A stretch of 64,000 nucleotides of DNA, taken from positions 5,652,001 through 5,716,000 of the forward strand of contig OZ014413.1 of NCBI GenBank assembly GCA_963965975.1, written 5' to 3'. Source of the DNA: Xestospongia bergquistia. Its lineage: Eukaryota > Porifera > Demospongiae > Haplosclerida > Petrosiidae. The notes below the pieces were generated by a model that was not told the DNA's origin, ran no database searches, and worked only from the letters and a program-made list of their open reading frames with translations. Below are positions 12,287 to 22,340 of this stretch, piece after piece. Numbering within the stretch: the stretch's first letter is position 1; the number at the start of each line of letters is the position of its first letter. The translations under genes were made by a program, and so were the position numbers.

Positions 12287-13098
12287 TGTGACAGTAATAT
12301 CTTCAAAGTGGTAACAACTACTTATTGAAGTTGATGATGGACAGGAATTTCTAGTACCATAACATGTGTCAGAGTAAGTACTATCCATATATGTACTCCA
12401 AGCTGGTTGACTGGAATTAATAGACCTGAAATAAGACAAACGTTATAACATCTATTTTGCTATTCATAGTTTTACTCACAAATAATTGTGATGATTATAA
12501 TTATAGTAACTATTATATCCTAGTCATTTACAAACAGTCTGAGCATCAATAGAACTAAATCCATTATTGTTCCCTATTGTCCATTACAATAGACCTCAAC
12601 ACGTCCTTCATTAGAATAACTACCTCCTTGAAGACGTATTATGCCAGGGAAGGGATTACTGTACCAGATCCTAGTGGTATCTGTAACAAAAATTATATAT
12701 ACATAAAACATTGCACTCACAGTAGTACACAGTAGCATTATAAAAGTTAGTATTAGTACATCCACTATCAATGTATGTATCAAAAGAACACTGAAATATA
12801 GTGAGATAGCTACTGCTGATACAGTTAAGGTCATCAATGTTTATAGATAGACTATCAGTGCCATAACTAGACATAAAAATAAAACTAAATCAGGTTAAAA
12901 CTAGTTATATCTAACCTCAGTAATCCAGCTCTAGAATAACTTGATGCTCCAGTATATCCCAATTGATGACAGATGACATTAGCTTCATATTGACTGTAGT
13001 AGTAATCATCACAGATATTACCCCATCCATTATTGTAATAGACCCTCACAATACCATAGTAATAAGATGATGAGGTATACCCATTACGATATAGAATA
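12287..13098 (-). pseudogene. SRCR gene B, cassette 1 (pogo-like insertion in exon)
   Basis: Exons 12914-13098 (continuing across the transposon to about 18,104-18,125), 12719-12866, 12478-12680 and 12287-12425. In the 12478-12680 exon the Trp of the WG motif is TAG and six nt are missing right after it, an in-frame loss of the next cysteine region. The first exon breaks exactly at the transposon end. Confidence 0.7.
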
Positions 13099-13440
13099 GG
13101 GTAAACGGCGATTAAACGGACTGGTCCTTTTTTCGGACGCTATATCTTCAGACCTGAAGATGCTATTGATATGGAACCAAATGAATCTGAAAGAGAAGGA
13201 TTTTAAACCTTGGAGTTGCAAAAATTAACTAGATCGCAAGTATAGCCTTGATGTTGGAGGCGGGAGAAAAGGAAGTCTTGGTAAATGTTTACTCGAACGG
13301 GTGGTACCGTTCCAAATCTAACAAATATAATTTGTTCACATATCGAAATACATCTGTAATAAATTTCAGCTAAAGCTGACTACGATGTGACTAGATAAGA
13401 AAATATTCAGCAAGCGGGTCCAGTAAACGGACATACGTAA
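13099..13440 (+). repeat. Left terminal inverted repeat of the pogo-like element
   Basis: Matches the reverse complement of 17,701-18,101 almost base for base over the outer 180 bp. It lacks about 44 bp present in the right arm (about 17,845-17,888). The short motif AAACGGAC occurs near both ends of this arm (about 13,113 and 13,431). Confidence 0.85.
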
Positions 13441-13620
13441 CAAAAGAGTGTGGCTTCATTATTTTAAAGTATTAATTTTTATTGTAGCAATAGTGTATGT
13501 AGGCCTAATTAATTATTACATGAATACAAAAATTATAGACATATATCTTGGAAGGACTGAATTTTTCATCTTAGTTTCAATAGCAAAAGTGTATGTTAAA
13601 TTATTACATGAATACAAAAA
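13441..13620. repeat. Short duplicated 3' flank of the transposase gene
   Basis: The segment around 13,470-13,545 (TATGT, then ATTATTACATGAATACAAAAATTAT) recurs at 13,585-13,625, next to the stop codon of the PHD exon. It is a local direct duplication about 100 bp apart in the presumed 3' untranslated region. Confidence 0.5.
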
Positions 13621-13787
13621 TTATTGACATTTGTCACAGAAGAAGTTGACTGTATTTTTCATCTTTAGTTTCAATCCAACACAAACTTGATGAAACCATC
13701 CTCCACAGTACTCACATTCTACCCACTTATAAGCTTTGGGATGCTCACACTTCTTATCTTCGCAATTTGTAATAACTTGTCCAGTGT
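13621..13787 (-). CDS. C-terminal PHD-finger exon of the pogo-like transposase gene
   Basis: 167-nt last exon, acceptor CAGCAG at 13788 and stop TAA at 13621-13623. It enters in phase 1, matching the phase of every upstream mini-exon. The 55-residue product has a C4HC3 pattern: Cys-x4-Cys in NCEDKKC, then ECEYCGGWFHQVCVGL, then FFCDKC at the end, the layout of a PHD zinc finger, which usually reads histone tails. PHD modules are not part of the standard pogo transposase core. The exon is intact although the catalytic part of the gene is not. Role in the element is unknown; targeting to chromatin is a guess. Confidence 0.8.
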
Positions 13788-13831
13788 CTGCTGGATACAA
13801 AATATTATTTGTAAAAATTAATTATAATTAC

Positions 13832-15124
13832 CTCTCTCATTAACATTACTGCATGTAGATCTAGTAACTTGTTCAGTAAATCCAGTAGGAACAATATCTG
13901 TATCAATAAATACAACATACTCTAGTTAACTATAAAAGTATTATTACCTCTCTCATTAGTAAGTTGAGTGCATCCAGATCTAGTACCTTGCCTAGTTACT
14001 CCAGTAGGAACAACATCTATATCATTAAATACATTATATTCTAGTTAACTATAAAAGAACTATTACCTCTCTCATTAGTAAGTTGAGTGCGTGTAGATCT
14101 AGTACCTTGTCCAGTAGGAACAATATCTATATCATTAAATACATTATATTCTAGTTAACTATAAAAGAACTATTACCTCTCTCATTAGTAAGTTGAGCAC
14201 ATGTAGATCTAGTACCTTGTCCAGTAGGAACAACATCTATATCATTAAATACATTATATTCTAGTTAACTATAAAAGAACTATTACCTCTCTCATTAGTA
14301 AGTTGAGTGCGTGTAGATCTAGTACCTTGTCCAGTAGGAACAATATCTATATCATTAAATACATTATATTCTAGTTAACTATAAAAGAACTATTACCTCT
14401 CTCATTAGTAAGTTGAGCACATGTAGATCTAGTACCTAGTCCAGTAGGAACAACATCTATATCATTAAATACATTATATTCTAGTTAACTATAAAAGAAC
14501 TATTACCTCTCTCATTAGTAAGTTGAGTGCGTGTAGATCTAGTACCTTGTCCAGTAGGAACAATATCTATATCATTAAATACATTATATTCTAGTTAACT
14601 ATAAAAGAACTATTACCTCTCTCATTAGTAAGTTGAGCACATGTAGATCTAGTACCTTGTCCAGTAGGAACAACATCTATATCATTAAATACATTATATT
14701 CTAGTTAACTATAAAAGAACTATTACCTCTCTCATTAGTAAGTTGAGTGCGTGTAGATCTAGTACCTTGTCCAGTAGGAACAATATCTATATCATTAAAT
14801 ACATTATATTCTAGTTAACTATAAAAGAACTATTACCTCTCTCATTAGTAAGTTGAGCACATGTAGATCTAGTACCTTGTCCAGTAGGAACAACATCTAT
14901 ATCATTAAATACATTATATTCTAGTTAACTATAAAAGAACTATTACCTCTCTCATTAGTAAGTTGAGCACATGTAGATCTAGTACCTAGTCCAGTAGGAA
15001 CAACATCTATATCATTAAATATATTATTCTAGCTAACTATAAAAGGACTATTACCTCTCTCATTAGTAAGTTGAGTGCATGTAGATCTAGTACCTTGTCC
15101 AGTTATTCCATTAGGAACAAAATC
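13832..15124 (-). CDS. Array of mini-exons: 60-nt exon plus 50-nt intron, repeated
   Basis: From 14,065 to 15,053 the sequence repeats every 110 bp, nine nearly identical times. On the minus strand each unit is a 60-nt exon with an AG before it and GTAATAG after it, and a 50-nt intron. All exons are phase 1 and read DIVPTGQGTRSTRTQLTNER (type A) or DVVPTGQGTRSTCAQLTNER (type B). Types alternate A-B for most of the array. Two diverged units lie downstream: exons 13948-14016 (69 nt) and 13832-13897 (66 nt), with three and two extra residues after PTG. An upstream unit at about 15,055-15,124 is 70 nt, one base out of frame. The array joins the coiled-coil exon (ends phase 1 at 15,587) to the PHD exon (starts phase 1). 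No domain family is recognised in the 20-residue repeat. Confidence 0.85.
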
Positions 15125-15159
15125 TGTATAATTATATTCATAATTACCTACAACTATCA

Positions 15160-15245
15160 CTTCTCTCTTTAACATTGTTAGTAAATTGAGTGCATGTATA
15201 TCACCTACTTTGTTCAGTTATTCCAGTGGGAATATTCTGTATCAT
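15160..15245 (-). pseudogene. Degenerate mini-exon unit upstream of the array
   Basis: On the minus strand this reads NIPTGITEQ, then a break, then TCTQF and VKER, clearly related to the array peptide but with a stop and changed splice sites. It may be an ancestral unit that lost function. Confidence 0.55.
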
Positions 15246-15435
15246 AAATACTAGCTGAGTTATGATACATTAATCTTTTATCTTTGCAAATCATGATGAG
15301 TGCAGTTATCGAAATAGTGTCTACTATATCTGTTACTCATACAACTTCTCTAAATAATTTGATGTCAATTTGTCATGCCAACACAATATGCCAAAACCCA
15401 AGGTTTAATAAGAGTTGCCGTGATTATATAGTTCA

Positions 15436-15514
15436 TTAGATGTCATTCCTACTGGATTAACTGGAGGAGGTAGTAGATCTACACATACTACACTTACTAG
15501 TGATGTTAATGAAA
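15436..15514 (+). repeat. Inverted copy of a mini-exon
   Basis: On the plus strand, opposite to the array, the sequence reads DVIPTGLTGGGSRSTHTTL and then SDVNER, an older relative of the array repeat. It cannot be spliced into the same transcript as an exon in this orientation. Confidence 0.7.
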
Positions 15515-15586
15515 GAAGTTACAGTGCATATATACTATATAGTTGATTATGAATATACACAGGTCACACACACCTTAATTACTAAC

Positions 15587-17540
15587 CTTGTAGTAGTAGT
15601 TTCGATTCATGCTCTATCTTTTCTTTCTGTTTGTTAATCTTTTCCTGCTGTTCTTGAATCCATTTCAGTTGTGCCTCAATCTTCCGTTGGTGTTGTTCTT
15701 TCTTTTCTTTGTTCTTCTCATCTCGTTTTCTTTCCCTTTCCATTTTGTTTTGTTCTTTTCTTTTGATTTCAGTGATTATTTTCTCTTCCTTTTCTTTTAA
15801 TCTCTTTCGATTTTCTGCACTTGTGATCACCTTAGCAGAGGAAGAATGACTTGATAAAACAGGTAACTTAACAGAAGATATTTCTTTGTCCAATACTTTA
15901 GCCAATGTTCCAGTTCATTTGAGCAGATTGATAGGTTGAGCTATGTTAGTGTCAAGCTGTTTTTGAGAAGTGAACGTATGCTGTGACCTCAGCCATCCAT
16001 TATAATGAGTATCAGTATCAATATCATAACCTTCCCCTTGTCTTCTTCAATACTTTGCTTCTTCTTCAGCAGTAAATACAAAGTCATCTTCTGTTATTGA
16101 GTTGTCACTATTGTTCCTCTCTGGTGATAGTGGTGACTCATAATAAGATGGATCATAACACGACATCCTACTTAATGATCTTAACTTTGATAGATTAGAA
16201 GGACTTAAATGACATGAAGGTGATGGTGTGATATTGATAGAGTGCAATTGAGAATGGTCAAGGGTAGAAGGTGGAGTAGACTGATAAACATGGATATAAA
16301 AATGAGACTGGGGTTGAGGTGTCTGAAGAGGCTGCAGAAATGGGTTGTGTTGACTTGATACAGGGGAGCTCTTATCTTCAGCAGGGAGCAATTTTGTCTT
16401 GTCAAGAGGGTAAATACCTGTGTTATGAAATCCTGAAATTATATTCAAAGGTGTCATAGCTTTCAACCATGCTTTGCTAAATATTGTGGAGAAAGAAAAC
16501 TTAGAAATGACTTTTCCGAGGTTCTTTAACAGGAATGCATGACATTTTTCTCTCTATGTTTGTTTAAGGGAAGAAAAAGCACCTTTATCCAATGGTTGGG
16601 TGCGGTGTGTACTGTTGGGAGGGAGACACATTACTATGATTTTCTCATTTGCTGCCCTATGTATGAAATCAGGTGTGAAATGAGATGAATGACCGTCCAT
16701 TAGTATCAATAATGGACAAGCTGGTGGGGCATATCTTAGGAAATGAAAAGTAAACCAATCAGAGAAAATTTCTTTGTTGATCCACCCACTTTCTGACAAA
16801 CCATACATAGTTCCTGGAACTTCCCCTACATCCATTCCATCTTGTAGTGTTTCTGATTTAAATATATATTACTAGAGGAGGCATGCAGTAACCTCCAGCA
16901 CTAACACAGGCTAGAACAGTAACTTGGCTCTTCTTGCCACTAGTAAGAGATGTTGGATGCTTTTGACCTTTTTTTGCAATTATATTTGGTGGAGGTGGAT
17001 CAAGTGGAATTCCTGTCTCATCTAAATTGAAGATCTGGCATGGGCACTCTTGTAAACCTTTCTTAGACAAGGTTTGACATAATAAATCGAAGTACTTTTC
17101 TAGTGGCACTTTATTTGTCCCGATAGCTCTAGCACGAGAAACACATTCACTTACTCTTAATGATAATTCTGGATGCCTACTAACAAAAGATTTCCAGCAG
17201 CTATTTGTTACATTAGTGTTTATTCCCTTTTCATTGACCACCTGCTGTGCAATAGTAATAGCTTCTTTTCTTGTACAAGCACAGCCTAACTTTGCACAGT
17301 TTATTAAAATGATGACAAGTTTGTTTCTTCAACAGAGTCTAAGTGCTTGTGGCGACCACGTCTAGCATTAAGTGCTACTTTACCAGACACGTGATCATAA
17401 AGAGTAGATTTGGGTATACCATACTCTTCTGCTGCTCTTCTTATCGACAAACCGTCATGAACTGACTGGACTGCTCTTTTTAGTCTAACCTTATCAAGTT
17501 GGGCAGACTGTAAGTGGAATAAAATCACTTTGCCGTGCCA
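15587..17540 (-). pseudogene. Transposase of the pogo-like element (HTH, DD35D core, coiled coil), inactivated
   Basis: Read from high to low coordinates. 17,528-17,330 holds a psq helix-turn-helix (LSIRRAAEEYGIPKSTLYDH). About 17,300-16,554 holds the CENP-B-type DNA-binding region and DDE core: first Asp in FNLDETG, second in LILMDGHSSH, third in QPLDKGAF, 35 residues after the second (DD35D). 16,466-16,047 is a Ser/Pro-rich spacer. 15,905-15,587 is a Lys/Glu-rich coiled coil (KRKEQNKMERERKRDE) ending in CAAG before GTTAGT. The product would cut and reinsert the element in the nucleus. Breaks: frameshift near 17,308, frameshift at an AT run near 16,862, TAG near 16,551, in-frame TGA near 16,047 and 15,915. 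The exact start codon is unclear. Confidence 0.85.
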
Positions 17541-17700
17541 TGATGCTATAAAATATGAACCATAAGTAAAAAATGCCTAAATTTACTTCTATACTACCTT
17601 TTCAACGATAGATATCCTATCTTCATACCCAGATTAGTCGACTGAGAGTTGACAAATTTCAAATTCAATTTTCACTTCACACACGTGCTTGCCACTCTGC

Positions 17701-18101
17701 TTACCGTAGTTGTCCGTTTAATGGGCTGTGTGCTGAATATTTTCTCATCTACCATAGTTAGTCACATTGTAGTCAGCTTTAGCTGAAATTTATTACAGAT
17801 GTATTTCAATATGTGAACAGTTATAATATTATTTGTTAGATTTGGAACAATCGGTTTGTTCTGTCTCGAGTGTTAAGTGCTGTCCGTTCAATGGTACCAC
17901 CCGCTCGAGTAAACATTTACAAAGACTCCCTTTTCTCCCGCCTCCAACATCAAGGCTATACTTGCGATCTAGTTAATTTTTGCAACTCCAAGGTTTAAAA
18001 TCCTTCTCTTTCAGATTCAGTTGGTTCCATATCAATAGCATCTTCAGGTCTGAAGATATAGCGTCCGAAAAAAGGATCCGTCCGTTTAATCACCGTTTAC
18101 C
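17701..18101 (-). repeat. Right terminal inverted repeat of the pogo-like element
   Basis: Reverse complement of 13,099-13,440 with an extra segment of about 44 bp. It carries three copies of GTCCGTTTAAT or a near match, at about 17,711, 17,883 and 18,080, the same motif as AAACGGAC in the left arm. Repeated subterminal motifs of this kind are usual transposase-binding sites in pogo-like elements; binding here is inferred. Confidence 0.85.
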
Positions 18102-18436
18102 TATCTCCATTTGACATCTACATCTATCATTAACAATTGGTTAAACTGTATATGCATATTCAGTAGTAAAGCTTATATTATGAAACATCAGTTCTTTAAG
18201 CTTTAATTTTTTGTTTGATATTTTTCAACAATGGAAGTCTTGTTTGGGACAATGTTCTTGTAAAGATTACTTGTATCTGTTTCTTAGTAGCCACCAAGTA
18301 AATGATTTTACATTTTTCAATGCAGCAATTGTACTTTAAACTTTAAAGCTACATATAATTATAACAAAATTGATGTCCATTGATCAGATTGTTAGTAATT
18401 TTTTTTCTGTTACAATAGAATGGGTAGATAGCTTTT

Positions 18437-19671
18437 CATTTTGTATTGTATGAAAGCCACCCAGCCATTGTTGAAGCATTAGTTGATAGTGGTGTTGATA
18501 TCAACACTATCAGTACTAAGTTAATTTAAATAATAATAAAAATGAGTGTTTATTTTGGTAATCAGAAGCTATGACTGCAGATCACTGTTTAAAAAACATT
18601 AGCATTATAATGATAAAAGATGTTTTCCTGACAATAACAAGTGTGTGTATTTTTTTTATGCTACATTCTCCATCAGGTAATGGTCCAAAGATGTTGATGG
18701 TAATATTAACGTGAAAACTAGCATGTTCTTTGACAGGAATTGTATTTTAAATCACAGCCTGTAATATTTGGTGAAAAGTTTATGTATTTTATAAAATATT
18801 AAGTTCTGATTTTATGGCTCATTGTTTTGGCCTATCCTTGCAAGTTTGAATGATAGGTTTTATTCTTTATGCTATTAAAAGAAAGGTTCAGCTATCTTTA
18901 AATTTCATGCTAAAAATTTTATATAGAAATCATATGTATTAAAACGAAGTCCATGTCATATTTTACGAAGTTATTATTATGAGATTTGTGTCAACCAATT
19001 ATTTTACCATGTAAAATTCAAAGTATATGATTGAAGTAAATAAACTATAATTTATTCTTACATACTAAACTAACAACAACCAAATTTACTATGTATTCAT
19101 GTATATATTAACTTTGGTTTGAGATTGAGTGGGTAATCTTGGCAAAAGAACATGTGGTAACTATGGACTACATGTTTCTGTATGAATATTAGTTCTCATT
19201 GCTTTATTGTATTGTTTCATGAGACTTACCTAAAATATTGATCTACATGCAATGACTACCAACATGCATTGTAACCAATGAGTTTTAATATGCCACAATA
19301 TGAGTGTGACTATGAGTATTTGTAGATTATACTACTATGTAGCTTTTTGGCAGCCACACGCATTTTTAAACCTTTTTATTACTTATACCATAGGTTATAA
19401 ACTACTACTTGATGTTATAATGAACCATTTGTAATAAAATGTTTCCTAAATCTATGTTGTATGTAAACTAAGTATTCTTGTTAAGATTGAGATCTTTTTG
19501 ATAATTAACAAATCAAAAAATTGCAAAAATATTGCATTTATCTTTTATTTTCAATACATATTATATTATAGAAACGGAAGACAGCACTCATGATTGCTGT
19601 TAGCGAGAATAATACAGATATTGCACTTTTTCTGATTGAGAGTGGCTGTGCTGTTGACATTGGAGATAATG
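18437..19671 (+). pseudogene. Ankyrin-repeat exons (fragment of a gene)
   Basis: Two plus-strand pieces: about 18,450-18,527 reads HPAIVEALVDSGVDINTIST and 19,572-19,671 reads KTALMIAVSENNTDIALFLI then ESG, followed by a GTAAGT donor. Both are ankyrin repeats (TALMIA and LIESG motifs). They are separated by about 1 kb of AT-rich sequence, far longer than local introns, and no further repeats follow. A fragment or partial duplicate of an ankyrin gene is likely. Ankyrin repeats mediate protein binding; nothing else can be said. Confidence 0.6.
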
Positions 19672-19740
19672 TAAGTTGTAACACTACTGCACAAAGTAGT
19701 TTGTGATATTTTATCTCCTATAATTAACTATTGAAAGAGC

Positions 19741-20080
19741 TTCATAAATTGAAAAGCTAAACTTCCAACAACTCTGTTATCCCACTATAAAAACATGGAG
19801 GAATACCAAGATTCAAATTCATAATGGAATGAGTGCCATGTTCATACCATACCTTGTAGTCCAAGAAAATGACTAGCATCAATAGACAGAACTGCATATA
19901 ACCCAGTATTAGTAGCTTCGATATAACTGAAATGAGTGTACCAGTTGTTAATGTTAATTTGAGAGAATATAACGGAAGAGACTAGCTACATCATAGAGGA
20001 CTAGTGTCCACAATTATCAGTCATTACTACATTGTCTACATACTGGAGAAACAGTTCCTAGCTATATGGTAACAATGGAG
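19741..20080 (-). pseudogene. Fragment of multi-pass membrane gene (copy 1 of a duplicated block)
   Basis: Nearly identical to 43,605-43,935 and related to the 21,370-21,620 part of the membrane gene downstream on the same strand (AAACTTCCAACA, then CCCACTATAAAAACATGGAGGAATACCAAG). It covers the link between the cysteine-rich ectodomain end and the first helices, with stops. It is a dead duplicate. Confidence 0.6.
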
Positions 20081-20678
20081 TAGTTGTTTTGACCTACAGC
20101 AATAAAATAGGACTAGCATAACTCCTTTGCATATTACAAAATATATAAACAAATCTACTAAAGCTTTCTAAAAAGCTAACCAACAATGACTGTACTTCAA
20201 TTTTGAATTTTTTTAATACATGAAATAGATATAAATAGATAGATGTGGGAATCACAATTTATAGATGTGGAATCACAGGTTTAGTATTACTCACAAATTG
20301 AATTGAAAAAAATCAGAAACAGTAATTAGATATTTGTTTGCACTCAAATTAAAGTAGTCTAATTATTATATTCACAATTTATACACAATGTTAACTGTTT
20401 TAAAGTAAATAAAGGGACTTTGCTAGCTAGGACTCAACATTGGTTTTCTATAGTTATGACATGAATCATAGAAAGAGTCATTATCATCTTGTAATGGTAA
20501 ACGATGAAGTCTTTGAAAGCTTAAATCTTGCTTAAATCCTGACAAACACTGACTAATTTTTGTACATTGACTTTTCTGTCTATTTTCTTTAATTGTCCTG
20601 TAATAAACAGGATATGATAGACCAGTACAGCAAAGGAAGTCATGAAGAACAGGAGGATAGGCACTATACTATAAATTG
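20081..20678. other. AT-rich stretch without recognised genes
   Basis: About 600 bp with no convincing exon. A short direct repeat (AGATGTGGGAATCACAATTTATAGATGTGGAATCACA, 20,240-20,277) is the only structure noted. It may include the end of the membrane gene that follows on the minus strand. Confidence 0.3.
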
Positions 20679-22083
20679 TTAGCTCCATATTTCGATGGTA
20701 CCATGTTGATTATATATAAAGGCAAGGTTTAAGAGAAACCAACAGTCTAACAGGTTAATAAAGTTACTCTTGTAAGATCTGAATATAGACTGACCAATTA
20801 TAAAGAAGAGCAATATTGAGGCAATGGCTATGAAAATGTTATGTTGATAAGGTTCAATACTGTACAATATGTACATCATAATGAGAAGTAACAGGCGAGC
20901 TAGAAACCAGTACTGCTTATTATTCTTATATGGAGCATGGATAGCTTCAAGTATTGGTCTTGTGTATTCATTGGCACATGTCCAATGTCTGAGAGGTTTT
21001 GCAAAGAATAGGAGTAGAATATAGAGTAAGAGGAGATGAGAGACAACTAATGATGTGACTATCATAAGAGCAATATGTCCTTTACTACCATATTCAACAG
21101 ACCTATTCCAATACCATACATGATGCACATAATTTTGGTTTGAACTGAAGACTTTAGCTGATGTAAAGGCATTGATAATTGCACCTAATAGTCTTGCAAA
21201 AGAGAGGTGTACAACAGTAACCAATACTTGAACTGAGGAGTGAGCTATTGTTTTAGAAATTCTTAGAGAAAAACGACTAAGGATAATGATCAAAACAACT
21301 ATTATAAGAAGATAGAGTGGGAATAGTAAACTGAGACCAGATTTCCATATCTCTGTCATTCCATTGTAAAAACATTGAGGGAATCCAAGTCCAAGATTTA
21401 GAACTGAAAGGAAAACAATTGATAATTTTTTTATTACTTCCATTTTTCCATTATAAACACTCAACGTATCTAGTATCCCCACATTAGCAGCCTGAGCTTA
21501 GAATATAATTCCATTAATTGTACCAGTTGTTAATGGAAGTCTAAGGGCATATAGCAGATAAATAAGGAGGGGACCAGCTACTGCATAAAGGACTAATGTC
21601 CACAACTACAGTTATTATATTGTCTACATTCTGTAGAACCAAACACCACACTGTATTTAATACCATTAACAGTAGAACAATTGCTACATAAAACACCTCT
21701 GTTCTTAATACAATCATAATGACAGAATCACAGAAAAGTCTTTAGTTGTTAGTACAAATGAATTATTGTTGTAACGTAAAACATTGAAATTATCTCTGTT
21801 ACAGTATCGATGTGGGCAGTGTAATGATAAGAGAAAGACTGATGGTTTATCACAATCAACTCCAACCCATGAATCTGTTAAATGTTCTAGTATTGATATT
21901 ACAGTTAGGAATGTAGCCACTTAATGAAGTTAAAAGATGTGAACAGATGCAAGAACCAGTTTGCAAACTCAATTCAAAACCAGATGGACAAGATTTTAAA
22001 GTGATGTAAATTACTATTATATTAGAAATACTGAGAACAGTGAATTGTAAGACAGTAAAGACACTATAATTGGGCATGTCCAA
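20679..22083 (-). pseudogene. Multi-pass membrane protein with Cys-rich stalk, frameshifted
   Basis: Minus strand. 22,083-21,860 reads CPSGFELSLQTGSCICSHLL, then frame changes to GVDCDKPSVFLL and CPHRYCN (to 21,714), then CSNCS, then 21,482-20,679 is a 267-codon open frame with about seven hydrophobic helices, starting LNLGLGFPQCFYNGM. This arrangement of a CPPGF-type stalk, WVG(V/I), CPF(D)YC and a seven-helix C-terminus belongs to a family I know from sponges, cnidarians and choanoflagellates without an assigned function. A TAG near 21,590 and at least two frameshifts separate stalk and helices, so the copy is probably dead, although the helix block is clean. I do not see the large repeat ectodomain expected upstream. 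Confidence 0.65.
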
Positions 22084-22227
22084 TGTATTGTTATTGTTAG
22101 TAAAGATAGTTAGTTACATTAATGAGAGCAATTTCTCTTATAACTTCTGTACTCTAACTCTCAGACAAGTGCCAGTTGATGTCTGATTTAAATCCAGCAT
22201 AAACATTCCTAACTATAGCTAATGGGA

Positions 22228-22340
22228 GTAACTATAATTAACCTCGCTGTGCGTGGGCGCATAGCGAGGGTTACTGTAGTCTGTCAGTGTGTGTCTGTGT
22301 GCGTGTCTGTTACCTGGGTAAATGGCTTTGAACTACTTTA
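22228..22340. repeat. GC-richer hairpin and GT-rich repeat element
   Basis: AACCTCGCTGTGCG and CGCATAGCGAGGGTT around 22,240-22,275 can fold into a stem of about a dozen pairs, followed by a TGTGTGTCTGTGTGCGTGTCTGTTACC tract. A diverged relative (AACCTTGCTT, then CTGTGTGTCTGTTAC) sits at 34,262-34,340. It stands out from the AT-rich background and looks like the end of a dispersed repeat family. Confidence 0.5.

Larger units (their letters stand above)
13099..18101 (-). mobile_element. Tigger/pogo-like DNA transposon, 5,003 bp, TA target duplication
   Basis: Ends in GG(G)TAAACGG inverted repeats of about 340 and 400 bp, flanked by TA at 13097-13098 and 18102-18103, as for the Tc1/mariner-pogo group. 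Between them lies a minus-strand transposase gene: psq-type helix-turn-helix, DDE catalytic core, a Ser/Pro-rich spacer, a Lys/Glu coiled coil, an array of mini-exons and a PHD finger. The gene has two frameshifts and at least three in-frame stops, so this copy is not autonomous. The inverted repeats are still very alike and the host exon would rejoin cleanly without it, which argues for a fairly recent insertion. Confidence 0.9.
6930..18125 (-). pseudogene. SRCR-domain receptor gene B, interrupted by two transposons
   Basis: Paralogue of gene A with the same order of four two-domain cassettes, a transmembrane exon (to 7221) and a tail ending at 6930. Two insertions lie inside coding exons: an 808-bp hAT relic at 10,675-11,482 and a 5,003-bp pogo-like element at 13,099-18,101. 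After the larger element one TA remains and the SRCR exon continues at about 18,104-18,125 in the right frame (residues NGDI before LYRNGYT). Other lesions are a +1 insertion near 9,830 and TGG to TAG in the WG motif near 12,575. The gene looks recently dead, or the reference carries a broken allele. Confidence 0.8.

Noticed and set aside
13830-15160. Regular 110-bp repeats as a CRISPR array
   Set aside because: There are no variable spacers; the whole unit is repeated, and it has eukaryotic splice sites and an open exon frame.
15609-15800. Phe/Leu-rich open frame on the plus strand
   Set aside because: It is the complement of the Lys/Glu coiled coil on the minus strand, which fits the transposase gene and splices in frame.
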